Origin: Terebella lapidaria
Lineage: Eukaryota > Annelida > Polychaeta > Terebellida > Terebellidae
DNA: 64,000 bases
Reading direction: 5' to 3'
Assembly: GCA_949152475.1 (NCBI GenBank)
Contig: OX424555.1
Location: forward strand, 97,745,515 to 97,809,514
Made by a program: the position numbers and the translations under genes. Position 1 is the stretch's first letter. The number at the start of each line of letters is the position of its first letter. Below, piece after piece: positions 21,744-35,400 of the stretch. The notes below the pieces were generated by a model that saw only the letters and a program-made list of their open reading frames with translations, made no database searches and was not told the DNA's origin.

Positions 21744-23486
21744 CTTTGGTTATATTCACTGAAGAATCAGGTCACAAGAAAGAATAGTCCACTAAATTAT
21801 GATGAGGCATATTCAGATGAAATAGTAACACCCTTTGATCCAATTTTTCATCCAATTTTGTTTCTGGAAAGTCTGGGAGGCTGAATTGTGGTCAGGGGGA
21901 TGATACATGATGGGGTCACACCCTAAAATCATAATGTCTAAAAAAAAAAAGGCAATGAGGCCAAGAGTGATGCGTGTGTGAATCCACGGGGAAAATGACG
22001 AAACACACCCGTGCACTGAAAAAAACAAGCGATGTGTGTGAATGTATATTTCTGCGTGAATTGTCAACTTGAATATTAAGTGACCAGGGGTGTTTGCTTC
22101 ATTTTCTCCAGGAATTCACAAGCACATCAATTCAAGGCAAACAGGGTGAGAAAAACCTCAAAACACACCAGCTTTGCCTTTTTTGTAGGGCTTTTTTTAG
22201 CAGTTCAGTGCACAGTCCACCCGGGAACGTGACTGACCGACTGACCCGGGAAAATGTCAAAACAAGTTCAAACAAGAGACCAGACTTGTGCCGTCTGTGC
22301 TTTCTATTTTCACTTTAACTGCATCTGGGAGGAAGACAATGGCAAAGTAAAAGAATGCACTGTGGTAGTAACTCACAAAACACCAATCTGAGATAAATAT
22401 GCACTGCAAATGCGACAAGTAACGAGTTTTTCAGGAATTCCAATCCATTTTTGGCGTCTGTAGAAACCACTTCCGGTTCTCACTTGTCGTACCTGAAGAA
22501 CAGAATCCAAAAGGAATACTCCGTTATATAGAGGTAATATGTGGATTCTTTTCTCTCTGGTTTTACTTGGGAATAATTGATGTAAGTATATTGTGTATAT
22601 ACAAAATTTTTAACGTATACATTTATAAATATCATATAGTGAAACCAAATATTGCATTTTGATGCAACATAATTATATATAGGTACATGTGTACCTAATG
22701 GTTTGAATTTTGCAGGGTGTGCTTGACCCACGCATATGACACTTGAAGGTTTTGACATAAATTCAAGTATTATGAGGTCATTCAGTTTGTCAACTAGCAT
22801 ATAATCATAATGAATCCTTAATTATCGTTTTTAAAAATATTTGTTACGAACTATGACCGGATTTCTGCAACAACTTGATGAATATGTTGATATCAGGCCC
22901 ATAAAATGACAAGTTAGTCTTATATTCATTTCTTTTCACAGAACGTTGATGTAAACTTCGTTCGTATGTATCATCGTTATCATGTAGTATTTATTTTATG
23001 AGAATTTCCAGTGTATCATTCAATTAACTGATTATGCAGTAAACTCCATGTACATGCCGATGATTTACGAGAAATTGCCCCTCAATTGAGGTTCATTGAT
23101 ATAATCAAATTACGCAAGTTCACGTGTACACATATAATCAGGTTGAAGGAAAGAATGTATCACATCCTCATAATTCGAATGGTTTTGCGGTATTAATCAC
23201 CTGATGTGGTATCTTCAGATTCTTATGTTTTATTCTCAAGTAGTGGCTCTTGTAGATAAGAAAACGTTTACATCGTTGCTGTGACGTAGTTACGATTCGT
23301 CATGTGCAAATGAAAGATAAGCCAAAACCAACCGGGCTATTTAAACAGAAGCTATGATACGTCCCTATTTATTTCTTATCTAGAATCTTGCCGTGAAGGG
23401 TATAAGCAATATATATTCGTGATTTGGCAAAATAAATAACTGTGCACATACCTAGCCATAAAAAACAAACAAAGACCACTGTGACA
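21744..23486. other. Divergent promoter region between LRRC45 and formin
   Basis: Head-to-head spacer of 1.7 kb. It presumably holds the LRRC45 promoter (-) and formin 5' UTR/promoter (+). No TATA box or CpG island stands out. The short frames are not recognised. Confidence 0.45.
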
Positions 23487-26400
23487 ATGGTCAAGGGCGA
23501 AGTGTTATTCAGTGACCGGCCCACTGGAGTGAAGTCCCCGCCAGTTTCGTGGAGAACGCCAGCCTGTGACAACAGTATAGCCGCCCAGTACAGCCTCAGG
23601 ACGTGGCACCCGGCTCCCGGGACCGGGGACACGCGCTCCTCACGCCGGCCTTCTGTTGACGCCAGCCTGTCGACGTTTGCCAGCGGTTCGCTTTCCATCA
23701 GTGGCGCATCTAGTGACGTCTTCAGGGACGCGTCCAGCACCGGCACTGGCACTACAGACATGAGCACCAGTCTGCTCGGTGAGTCTCCTTGGCATCTCTT
23801 GTTTGATATTCAGCTGTTTCTCCCACTTTCACTCAATCTGATCTATTTATATTAAGAAACACTATTATAGCTATAAATGCTATTATAGCTTGGCCTAGAT
23901 CTATAAATTTGACTTTAAAATGGAAGACTTCAAAATCACTTTAACAAAATATTAAATACACCAGGTTTATTCCTGTTGCAATTGAAACAAAATCTGAATT
24001 TGTAATGGAAATGCTTGACTGTTTTTCTGAACATCGCACCTAACTGTTATTTCTTGACATTACAAGGGTGATATTTGGAGTAGGTGATACCGAGATATCA
24101 CGTTAGTAGAGGTGTGGTCACAGAGTGCGTTTCGTGTAAAGATTATCAATCAGATTATTACGTCACACAACGTAAGTGTTATTTACCTTCACAAAATAAT
24201 AACACTGTAGCTCGAAAAGTCGGATCGACCTCTTCCATGCATACTTTTGTGATAGCAATAGATCCTCAACACTCTCCAATCGAACAAGCAATATCTCACG
24301 AAAATTGAAAACATGCGTTAGTAATTACCACTTGATATAACGTTTCGTGATGCATGCGTGCAAAGAATATGCTACATATAGTAGGTCTAAAGTGTGGATT
24401 ATTGTCCAAGTGGGGCTGATTTCGCTCCATGTGTGAGTTTTATGAATTACCAATAAGCCCCAATAAATTTGCTTCATCATTTCCGCATGTGATTTACACT
24501 TGCCATACAGCATGTTGGTCGTACTGCATGCGTACTGCACCAACCTGGAGATATATCATCAATCGTGTTAATCAGTTTTAAAAAAAAACTGAGCTAAAGA
24601 ACGATTATCATACATGATTATTTAATTATCCAGTGACATAAGCTGCATGGGACAAGTCAATAATAATTTATATATATATATTTTTTAAATCAAACGTAGG
24701 GCCACCAAAGTTTGTGTTATTAAAATACTCTTCGGGTGCGCTTTATGTTTGGCTCATCATAATAATAGTGATATATACAAATCAAAATGGATATAAACCA
24801 AGAGCATGCGTGGGATTTATCTTTTGGAGGGGGTTCATAATGAGTCTGTGTGGAATTTATACTCAAGAGCTACCATAGAAGATAAAATCACTGGCTCCTG
24901 AGGCCCTTCACCGGGCCACAGAGCCCCGGTCGAGAAAGGCTCCCTTAAGTGAAATTTTTACTCAGGAGTGGCCGGCAAGCAACCAAGAACTTAGTAAAAG
25001 GCTATGGCGTCTTGGGCCCTCAAGCGGACCCCAAACCCCTGGTTGCAAAGGGCTTGCTTCGGTCCCTCCTCATCCTAAAATCCTGATTCCGCCCCAGCAT
25101 TTTACTTCAGTGCGATTACACATATGGTCACTTGGGAGGCGGAGTTAAGATTGTTAATCTGTCATTCCATGATACATCCAACCTACCACATGTATTGTTT
25201 TTTCACCGCCCAGTCGCCTCCAGGAAATTACGAAGTAGGCCTAAGTTTGGTGGCTTTACCAGATTACCCTCACCCCTCACCTCCTCGGGCTCCTCCTACA
25301 TAACATGGTCTTGCCCCCTCCCCCCCCCCCCCCTTCAAATCTATGGATCCGCCCCTGTACTGTGGTGTCCGATATGCTGACACGTGGCAAAGTTTCGCGC
25401 CAGAGCGGTCCGTTTACATAGGTGGCGCCACTAACGCAGTCTGCGGCTCCCTCTAGGTGGCGGTGGTGTCGCCCCACAATTTTGGAGGGAAAGTCTCAAG
25501 CGTGTGAGGAAAACTGATGGGCATCTGATCATACACGAGGAGGAGGATTTATGAAGATGGAAACCATCAAACTTATGCTCTGCCATTTCAATCTCTGATC
25601 ATTGCCCGACATCATTTATCTTATTCTACATCAGTGAGACAGTAAAAACACACTAGATAGATGTAGTATTGAAGACAGCCACGTGACATCGGCAAATTAA
25701 ATGGTTTTATGATCGATCATAACGGCAGCATAGCTGCATTACTGGAGAACATGTATCATAGATCAGAGATATTACATCCATAATCAGCAGCTTTTACATT
25801 TGTAGATGTGTAGTAGATCTATTTCCGCTCCATGTGTCCAATCCTCAGATACATTCAGATCTACAAGGTCTACAAAGATGTACATCTTTGAATGTTTACA
25901 TGTCTTCAAATTTCTCATCCATAGTTAGGAAATGCACATCCTCATGAACAATATAGTGTAGTGACCAGTGCTCGTACTAGGACCAGTGCTCGTACTAGGA
26001 CCAGTGCTCGTACATCCAATGAAATGTGTCATATGAGCTGCTGACATGGTATAAATTTGGAATTATTTGTTTTCATGTAAATTTACTCGAATTTGTCCTT
26101 ATGTCTGGAGAATCATAGCAAATGGCGTTTGCCATAATTTGATTGCTTCATGGACTGTAAGAGCACTGGTCCCTGTACAACTACTGGTCACTTTATGCTA
26201 GTCCACTGACAATTAGGTGGATCTTTAAGTGTGAATATACATCATATATATTCCTGCTAGATCAGATAGTAGATCTATTCCCCAATGCCAGGAGTTTTCG
26301 TAAATTATAGGTTTTAATCCATTGTTTTGTGTCGATTATGAACTCTACAGTCTACATTGTGACATTGTGTGATACAGCAGGCCCAAAGATTCCATTCTAC

Positions 26401-29400
26401 TTTAAATAGGACTGACTTTACATGCATTATAAAATTGGTCAATAATTGAGGTGGGCTATAAAATTGCTGTTTATCTCCCAGTACAGATGTAAGACTCATA
26501 AATGTCATTTATAATGTTTGTGTCTGCGGTAACCAAACCCGTAACCAAGTCCTGGCCTTCAAACAGCAATCTAGTTATTGACTACATATGGTTACTTATC
26601 AAAGAGCCCAAGCTATCTGACTCTATCACGTTTGCAATGATAAGCCAATTTGCTAACGTACATATTGGAAATCTATAAAAGTGCTTGTAAGTTGGCACAC
26701 ATACCTGGTAAAGATCAAATGCACTTCATATTTAGAAGTAACAATCGAAACATCTACTGTGTGTATTGCATTCACTTCAGTCAGCGAGCAAGGGAACGGC
26801 TACAGATGGTGCACATAAAAAAAAACTTCTTCTGACAAAACATTAAAATAACCAGCCAAGTGACTACTCAAGAAAATGAAGGTGTTATTTTGGATAATTA
26901 AGACGCAGGAGATGATCGTGTATTAAAATACATCAGGAAAACAGTGAATATAAATCTAACAGAAGGAAGACTGTGGACTGAACTGTTGTCATGATGGATT
27001 CCAGGGACAAAGTAAAGCGACATCACTCCAAACTGTCAACAATACAGTGGGAGTTCATGAAAAGAAAAACAAGTTTCAGGAAGGAAGGTGAATTCTCCAC
27101 ATTTGAATATGTTAATGTAATTTATTATTATGGGAAATTATAAAGGTGTATGAGCTTTTTCTTGGAGGAAAGGAGGGTTCAAGTTCAGTTTCAACTTTAT
27201 ACCACCAAAAAGATTATGTCATGTGAGAGTATGAGGCAAAAAATCAAAGAAAATTCAATCATATTTGAGCAAGAGGCTCAAATGGTGATAACAATTTTGG
27301 TTGGAGATCAAAATATGCACTGTTCACAAGAATGTAATATAAAGTCTAGCTCAGCATCTTTTATATTTTAGACTTTAACTACTGTCACACATTACATGTT
27401 TGGAGATAAATATTCAGTAATTCAAATTGATGTACATTTCTGGTATTCCCTAAGTTGTACCCACAATATGAAATGATATCTACGCCCTACATTTGCCATA
27501 ATCCACAGATATCCTTACCTGTTGTTGGACCTGTCAGGGTGTTGTGTCTTAAGGCAGATCTACTAATTATGATTGATGGACTAATTAATGCAGTAGATCT
27601 GGCAGTGGGTGTTGTGTGTACACAAGCCCTGATAACCCACTTGACCTGAGCATAAATCTAGGAATACCGGTACAACGCAAATAAAACTCTGATCAGCATT
27701 CCTGAAATAACTAATTGTGAGTACACAGGGTCCATAAAACCAATCCTCCAGGTTACCACACCCTATATGTACATATACTTAAGTTTTATTTTCTCCATCT
27801 TATCACATTAACACATCTGTAACTCCTAATACTCTGATAAATAATTCAATATCTTTGGAAATTCAATAAGCAAATGAGATAACAAGATACTGTGCATTCA
27901 CATTTCTATCCAAAACAATTTTCGTGATATTGGCAGCTGGTGATTTCTGATTTTATCAATAATCAATAACTGATGAACACAGTTCTCCGCCCCAGAATGA
28001 CAGACTAAAGCTGTCTCCGCCAGGGTTTTTGTTTTCAATCAATGTACACCTGTTTAGATAGCTAGCGGATTATATTATGTGGCATGAAGGATTAAATTAC
28101 TACAGTTCCACAGAAAGGATAATTCATTGTGTGTATGAGTAAAAGTTACAGGTATGAATTGTTTTGTAGTGAGGATCATGGATTCATGACCCAGTTATAT
28201 AAATGTGTAGGGAAATGTACATATACATCCATGTGTGGCAGAGGCAGCAGACACTGAAATAATGAAGTCGATGTCAGGGAACCGAACAACCCAAAATATG
28301 GGAAGCAAACCCATTGGGGGTGGGGATACGGGGCGCACTGAAGTGCCCCGCCGGACCCAGAAACCTGAGCTTTATGTTATGGTAACTTCTTGGCCTCTCC
28401 TGAGTATAAATTCCACACAAACTCACTCTAATTACCCTGTTTTCAAACATGTTCCAACACTGTCATGGGGCCTGCAACGTCCCCTCGCCCCTCATCTCTA
28501 TGTTTATCTCTAAACCCGTCCTCCTGGACACGCCTATGGACGTGGTATATGTCTGCTGATGGGAACTATTCTGTTTGATTCTGCATTATTATCATCATCA
28601 TAGACATTGTATGATGCTTGTATTTTTGTGTATTCAACAGGCTCAGCGTCACCGTCAGGTCACGGAGAAATGTCCCCCGAGTGGATTGGTAACCAGGCAA
28701 CCAGACCCTCTGCCGACCTCATCCATAGGGCCTTCGAGGAATATCTGGTCAGTTTTAGCAGAAATACATAACGAGAGATTTCTGATTTTAGGGCATGAGG
28801 GTGAGGTTAGGGGGTACAACCATTCAGCTGATCTCACCCATAGGGCCTTCGAGGAATATCTGGTCAGTTTTAGCAGAAATACATAACGAGAGATTTCTGA
28901 TTTCAAGGCATGAGGGTGAGGTTAGGGGGTACAATCATTCAGCTAATCTCACCCATAGGGCCTTCGAGGAACATCTACTCTAGTCAGTTTTCTCATGTTT
29001 TAAGGCATGAGGGTGAGATGAGGGGGTACAGCCATTCAGCTGATCTCATCCATAGGGCCTTCGAGGAACATCTGGTCAGTTTTAGCAGAAATACATAACG
29101 AGAGATTTCTGATTTTAAGGCATGAGGGTGAGGTTAGGGGGTACAACCATTCAGCTGATCTCATCCATAGGGCCTTCGAGGAATATCTGGTCAGTTTTAG
29201 CAGAAATACATAACGAGAGATTTCTGATTTCAAGGCATGAAGGTGAGGTTAGGGGGTACAACCATTCAGCTGATCTCATCCATAGGGCCTTCGAGGAATA
29301 TCTGGTCAGTTTTAGCAGAAATACATAACGAGAGATTTCTGATTTTAAGGCATGAGGGTGAGGTTAGGGGGTACAACCATTCAGCTGATCTTATCCATAG

Positions 29401-32400
29401 GGCCTTCGAGGAATATCTGGTCAGTTTTAGCAGAAATACATAACGAGAGATTTCTGATTTCAAGGCATGAGGGTGAGGTTAGGGGGTACAACCATTCAGC
29501 TGATCTCATCCATAGGGCCTTCGAGGAATATCTGGTCAGTTTTAGCAGAAATACATAACGAGAGATTTCTGATTTCAAGGCATGAGGGTGAGGTTAGGGG
29601 GTACAACCATTCAGCTGACCTCCTCCATAGGGCCTTGAGGAACATCTACTCTAGTCAGATCTAGTTTGTGTGGTGGTTGCAGGGGGGGGGGGGGGGGGGG
29701 GGGGGTTAGGGGTACAATATGGAGGAGTCCGTATAGCTAGGAAGTTGAGAACTTGACTACCGTGGTCAAGAATACATCTCTACCACAACTGAACATGTCC
29801 TGAATATAAACACATTCATTACCATTTCCTTGACAGCTATATCAGGAGACTTCAATAACATGCGATAAATTTTGTTGTATTGCAAATTTTGTTGATTGAG
29901 TGGCGTCATCTCGTTAAGGTATTTACCGGTATTCACGAGTTTGAGAGTCATATTCAGCAGTCTGGGAAATGCAGGGAATCCAAAACTTATAATCCATCGA
30001 GTACCGGTACCTATGCTATTTGGCATGAATAATTAATTTATTGCCGCCAATTTTGCCTGCTTTATCTCGCAATAATGCAATATCTGTAAACATGATTATC
30101 TGAGTGTAAAGTTGTTGCCAGTCTGTCAAGGTGTTTGAACACTGTTGGACGCCTCTCTGTACAAACAGTGTTGGTGGGTCAATGTTGGGACTACTGCCAA
30201 TATACATAGTATAAGACAATCGTTATCCCAGACGTGAATCTTGTTCAAACTGGTGGTTGAACTGTTGGAATCAACTCAACATGCAAGTTCTGTAAAAAAA
30301 AATTATAGCAATAATATTTGTCATGAGAATTTCAAAGTCCAAATCAATTGAAGCTTTCGGAGTATTTTGGATATTATTTTGGATGATACCGGAATCTACA
30401 CCTAGATCAGCAAATACTCGAGAACACCTGAATATGTTGAATGAGCACGACTGAATCAGAGGACTAAAGTTCATGTTTTGTGGAGAGTTATCAACCAGGT
30501 GCCAAGGTGTCCTGGACTGCTGGTTACCATGGTGATTGTGAGGTGTGATATCTTGGCCACAACATGAGCAGACATGTAGGAAATACCTTGGGCTGCTGAG
30601 AACACACAAGACGGCCCTTGTTTGTGGTCATGCCACCAGCAAACCATAATAAAATACCTTGGTGATGTGAAGAATGTGCTTGATGTTTCAATATTTCCTA
30701 GTGCAAGAAATATACGACTCAGACCACATAACTTTTGTGGCGTAGGGGAAAATTAATAACCTATATAGGTTCCTCTTCACAACGATGACATGAAGGACTT
30801 TCATTCATGGGATAGTGACATTTGTAAATGATGGAATGCTCATTTCTGAAGTAGACATGCCTGATATGAGTACAATGGTGAGATTTTTTCTGAGTTTTTT
30901 TTTTCTCTTTACAACTGTATGACTTATTGTAGCTCCTATATGGGATAAATGTTGAGGTGAAAGTATAGAGTCTGCACGATGAGGTCACATGGAATTTATT
31001 AAAAATACTTATATTATATATTCAATTTATATTGTAATAGTTATGACTCCATTGTGTTGATATAAATTATGCATGCTTCCAGCAAGAGTTCACTGATTCT
31101 AAGTCAGACTCTGCCTGATGTTAATGATGTGTGTGCAATGAATGTTATTGTGGCATATATATGTTGTTTAACTCCTGTATCTATTTGCAGGAAACAATAT
31201 CCCCTCTCTCTGAGGAGGACGAAAACGCTCTTCGCTTGAAGTCAATCGATGAAAAATGGCAAATTGTCTTCAATGTGGTGAGTTTCTTCATCAGAAGAAC
31301 TATTTTTTATACTTGTATGTATGACACATACCGTATTGGTCCTAATAGTACCACGACTAGCCAAAGCAAGACCTCATGCAGAAGCACGCATAAAAATGAG
31401 GAAATTTTAGAAAATCACTGAATAACATACCTATAGCCTTCAATCCCCTTTAGGCCATTATTTTTTGATCAATTGTTTTACAAACCCGCCGACTCTAGTC
31501 AAAATTGGCCGCTAATAAATAAATTTAGCAGTTCATGTTTTTATTTTTATTATCCCGCCGACTCGGAACAAAATGCGCTGAAAAAAAGTGTGTTGCATCG
31601 AGATTGTATGTGGCTGAGAACTGTTGTATGGAGCGCATTGTATGTCTTCAACAATCGTACGTTGATGGAGCAGGAAAAGATGAAAGTATACATCAGCAGA
31701 ACTCTCTTAATCACACTGTCAAACTTTGTCACAAAATTTATGTAGTCTAGTAATTAACAAAACAATGACAGTAATCCTTTCGTTCATATACATATTTCAT
31801 GTGATTTGTTATTTCTGGTCAGGCTTTCTGTTCTACTTTTGTTTTGTTTTGGGTTTTTTTTTTGTAGATAAAATTGAAGTTTTACCACTTTTATGTGTTT
31901 GATATGCCTCAGAATATCATGAGATGTGCATTTCATTCCATTGTTGTTTTCAGAAGTCATGTACATCAAACATAATGTTGAGTCATATTTTAGAAGCGAT
32001 ATAAAATCATAGCCACCATTTTATGTGTTTCCTGATACGTCTTGGTGGTATCCCACTACAAAATGACAGGAAGGTTTAGTAATATTGTACAAGGAGCGGA
32101 AGTACGAGCACTTCAGCATGTATAGTATTGAATTTATTGTCCAAAATTGGTTTGTATTTTTTTTTATCCGACCGACCACATATTTCCAGCTACATTTATT
32201 TTTATTCGCTCCTACCGACCGACTGTAAAGTTTTAGCAAAGATTTTTTCGTAAAACAATTAAATAAAAAACGATGGCCTTATTATGATTCAAACAACATA
32301 AATGTGTGGATTAGAACACTACAAAATTTTATTAGAAAGATGTGAATTACAAGGTTAAAAAAAATTGGGGAAGAGAGAGGGGCGCTCTACTATTAGGGCA

Positions 32401-35400
32401 CATGCCAGTATTAGGTCCAACACGGTACACTTATACAATCTGTCAATCAGAACACAATCACAAGCTACTACACAGTATACACGACCTTGAGCCTGCAGCG
32501 TTTTACCGTCCTAGGAGCACCTTGGCCACTGTGTCACACACCACATATGATGTTGGCGACTGCTCAGAAACTTATCACATATATTTGACATGTTTGTGGT
32601 CACCATGGCTACAAAGGAAGGTGTTATGGAACAGACATGGAGAACAAATGTTTCTGATAATGAGCTCTATATCATCTACATGGACATTACCTTTACAGAT
32701 AACAGCCCGTGTCACTCCCACAAACACTGGCCTAGTCCAGGCTGATAACAGGCTACATATATATGTAACTTCACTCTAACCAATGGCTGTTTGACCTGAC
32801 ATTTATCACTGCATGTTATTACCATAACTATTCAAAAGTATTTCTGTTACTTCACAAAATGGCTTACATCAAATGTGCTCAATACATGTATAACATCATA
32901 CACATTATAATAATTCACTGCGTATATACCAGTAATATAATTTTATTATATACTTATATACCAGCCTCATAGTGTATGTAAACCAGTAATTTATATTTAT
33001 ATACCAGTAATGTAAATTTGCAATTTTATTGCAATTTTATTGCAATTTTGAATGCCTTGTATGATATGAAAATACCTGGTACGGTATAATATTTGTGTTA
33101 CAGAAAATATTTTGTTCACTAAACTGTCAGGAGCATGAAACGAGTTACTCGGCCGGCACATATGTGGAGAACCTCCGTAAACACACGGGGACGGCAAAAC
33201 GCCAGAGCTCTCTACGGAAGGCCGACGGACCTGCCTCGCTGTCGTACTGGCTCCGTAAGCTCAAGCTGGACCTTAGCAGACATCCCGAGAGGTGAGAGTC
33301 GGTCGGGAGGGGGTGGGGGGGGGGGGGAGAGGGGGTCTAGGGGAGGGAGGGGGTTACTGGGTCACGGGTCTGGGTGAAAAAGAGCTGGATTACTTTGTGT
33401 CATAATGTGTCCTTTTCACTGGAAAAAGCTTCATCAGTCATAATGAATTCATATCTCCTTGCGACTAGTAACTAGCTTCAGACAGGATGCGCAGCACCAT
33501 ATGTATGGCATAGCAAATCATTCATCACAGGAAAAAGTATATAAATTTGTAAAACTAAGATATTTGATGGCATATTGTACCTCGTCATAATGCACTAATC
33601 ATAACGTTTGCAGTACGTTCACACATGAGTTTTTGGAGAAGCCTCACAGCGGTCTGAGCCTGCTAGTGGACGTTCTGGGTCAGATTCATAAGGATCTTGA
33701 GAAACTTCAGTCCATCCGCAAAACCAAGAATGATGTCTTAAAACAGGCTCAGGTGACTTGTTTGTAACATATATAATGATATCTTGTTTGTAATAGAACA
33801 TTCATTGACTGATACAGAACATGTTATTGTTCAGAGTTGTTATATTGACATTTACCATTCAGTTATTTTTTAGTGATTTACAGCAAAAGTCATAATGTGG
33901 ATATTTTTCAATACACAGTTGGATGAGTATGACTGCCTTCTTTGCCTGAAATTTGCACTGAAATCTTCAGTAAGTCACAATGTATCAGTAGTAATGTCAC
34001 ATGTCATCAACTTTTTGTAATTATAATGAGCCTGAAGACAGTACATGCACAATACAGTTTTTCAGTATATGTTTGAGTACACCCAGGAACAAGTGCTTCA
34101 TTTCTATTGTTGCTAACTACTATATCAGTTAAATCTATTTATATTTTAACTAGCGTGGACATAATAATTGGAGTCATCAAAAGCTACCTGGTAGTTCTAA
34201 CTATATTGTTTTCACCTGGTATAAAACTGCATATATCTATGTTAATGTATCTCGATCTAAGTCACATAGATATATTTCTAGATGTTACGTTTTAATTGCC
34301 TTCCAGGAGAACGTCAGTCTGTTGCTGAGCACCTGTAGTTCTGCTGTGGATTTGATAGCGATGTGTCTGCTCAGTCCATACAGGAAGACAACAGTCGCGG
34401 TGATAGAAGTAAGAATATCATCTGTCATAATGCACCCATCATAATGTGAATCACCAGTTACACAAGATGTATAGGAACTCACCATCGAACACTTGGATTT
34501 ACATGTCGATTTTTACAATGTTCCAGATTCTGACAGCACTCTGCGATACACCTGCGGGGTACAAACTTGTTCTCGATGCCATCACGATGGTGCGACTCAA
34601 AAGTATGGAGAGTGTGCGCTTCAAGCTGATTGCTAACATGCTACACAGTCAGAACCCCAACAAACACTTCCAGGTGGCTGTCTCAAAAGGCATTTTGTGT
34701 GTTATTACTCTGGTATATGGATGCTAATGACAATAATGCTGGTTCCCTAACTTTTATAACTATCAGATGCTTGTTGACAGGCGGTTTGTGTAAGATTCTT
34801 CAATAAGCTAGTCTTGTGTACGGACAATGCCAATGCCAAGGTTTTCCTACAATATGAGCTGATCCAAGCTGGTTTTGAGCCTGATACACTGGAAAAGGTA
34901 TGTTACGGGGAAATTTAATCAAACAGCTAATAGCTTCAGCTTTTGTCAATGACTAAAATTCAATGATCAATATATTTAATTTGAAAATTCAATTTAATTC
35001 AACGAAGATTCAGTTATTAATGTTTTCAGTTTGTAAAAATCAATAAAAATATACACATGTACTATATTGTCGATATAGAAAGTTGCAGGAAATATCATAT
35101 AGTACATGTGTCCTGGTCCTAAAAGCTGAATATTTGTACAATTCTCGACTGCAGCAATCCCTGGACGAGGCTCCTGAGGCAGACGAGCTACAGATTGAGC
35201 TCGACGTCTGGCGAAAGAACTATATCAGTGTGGATGAGCGACATCAGGAGCTGTTTGAGCTACAGAACCGTAACCAGTATCTCCGAGACGAGATAGACCG
35301 CCAACAAAAACAGATCAAGGTCAGGGTCGCGGCCGACTTCCTGGGTCAAAATCAGATTTTTTCACTATGTGTGACACAGGTATTGCAATAGAATATGAAA

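Noticed and set aside
25060-25380. A delimited transposon ending in ATCCGCCCCTG
   Set aside because: One end looks like a DNA-transposon terminus, but I could not find a convincing matching end or target duplication.
28718-29664. Series of repeated 60-68-codon frames on both strands
   Set aside because: They are translations of the 115-bp minisatellite; only the first copy is the formin exon 2 end.
32342-32779. 145-codon open frame in formin intron 3
   Set aside because: No recognisable motif and no flanking splice signals in phase with the formin exons; likely chance.
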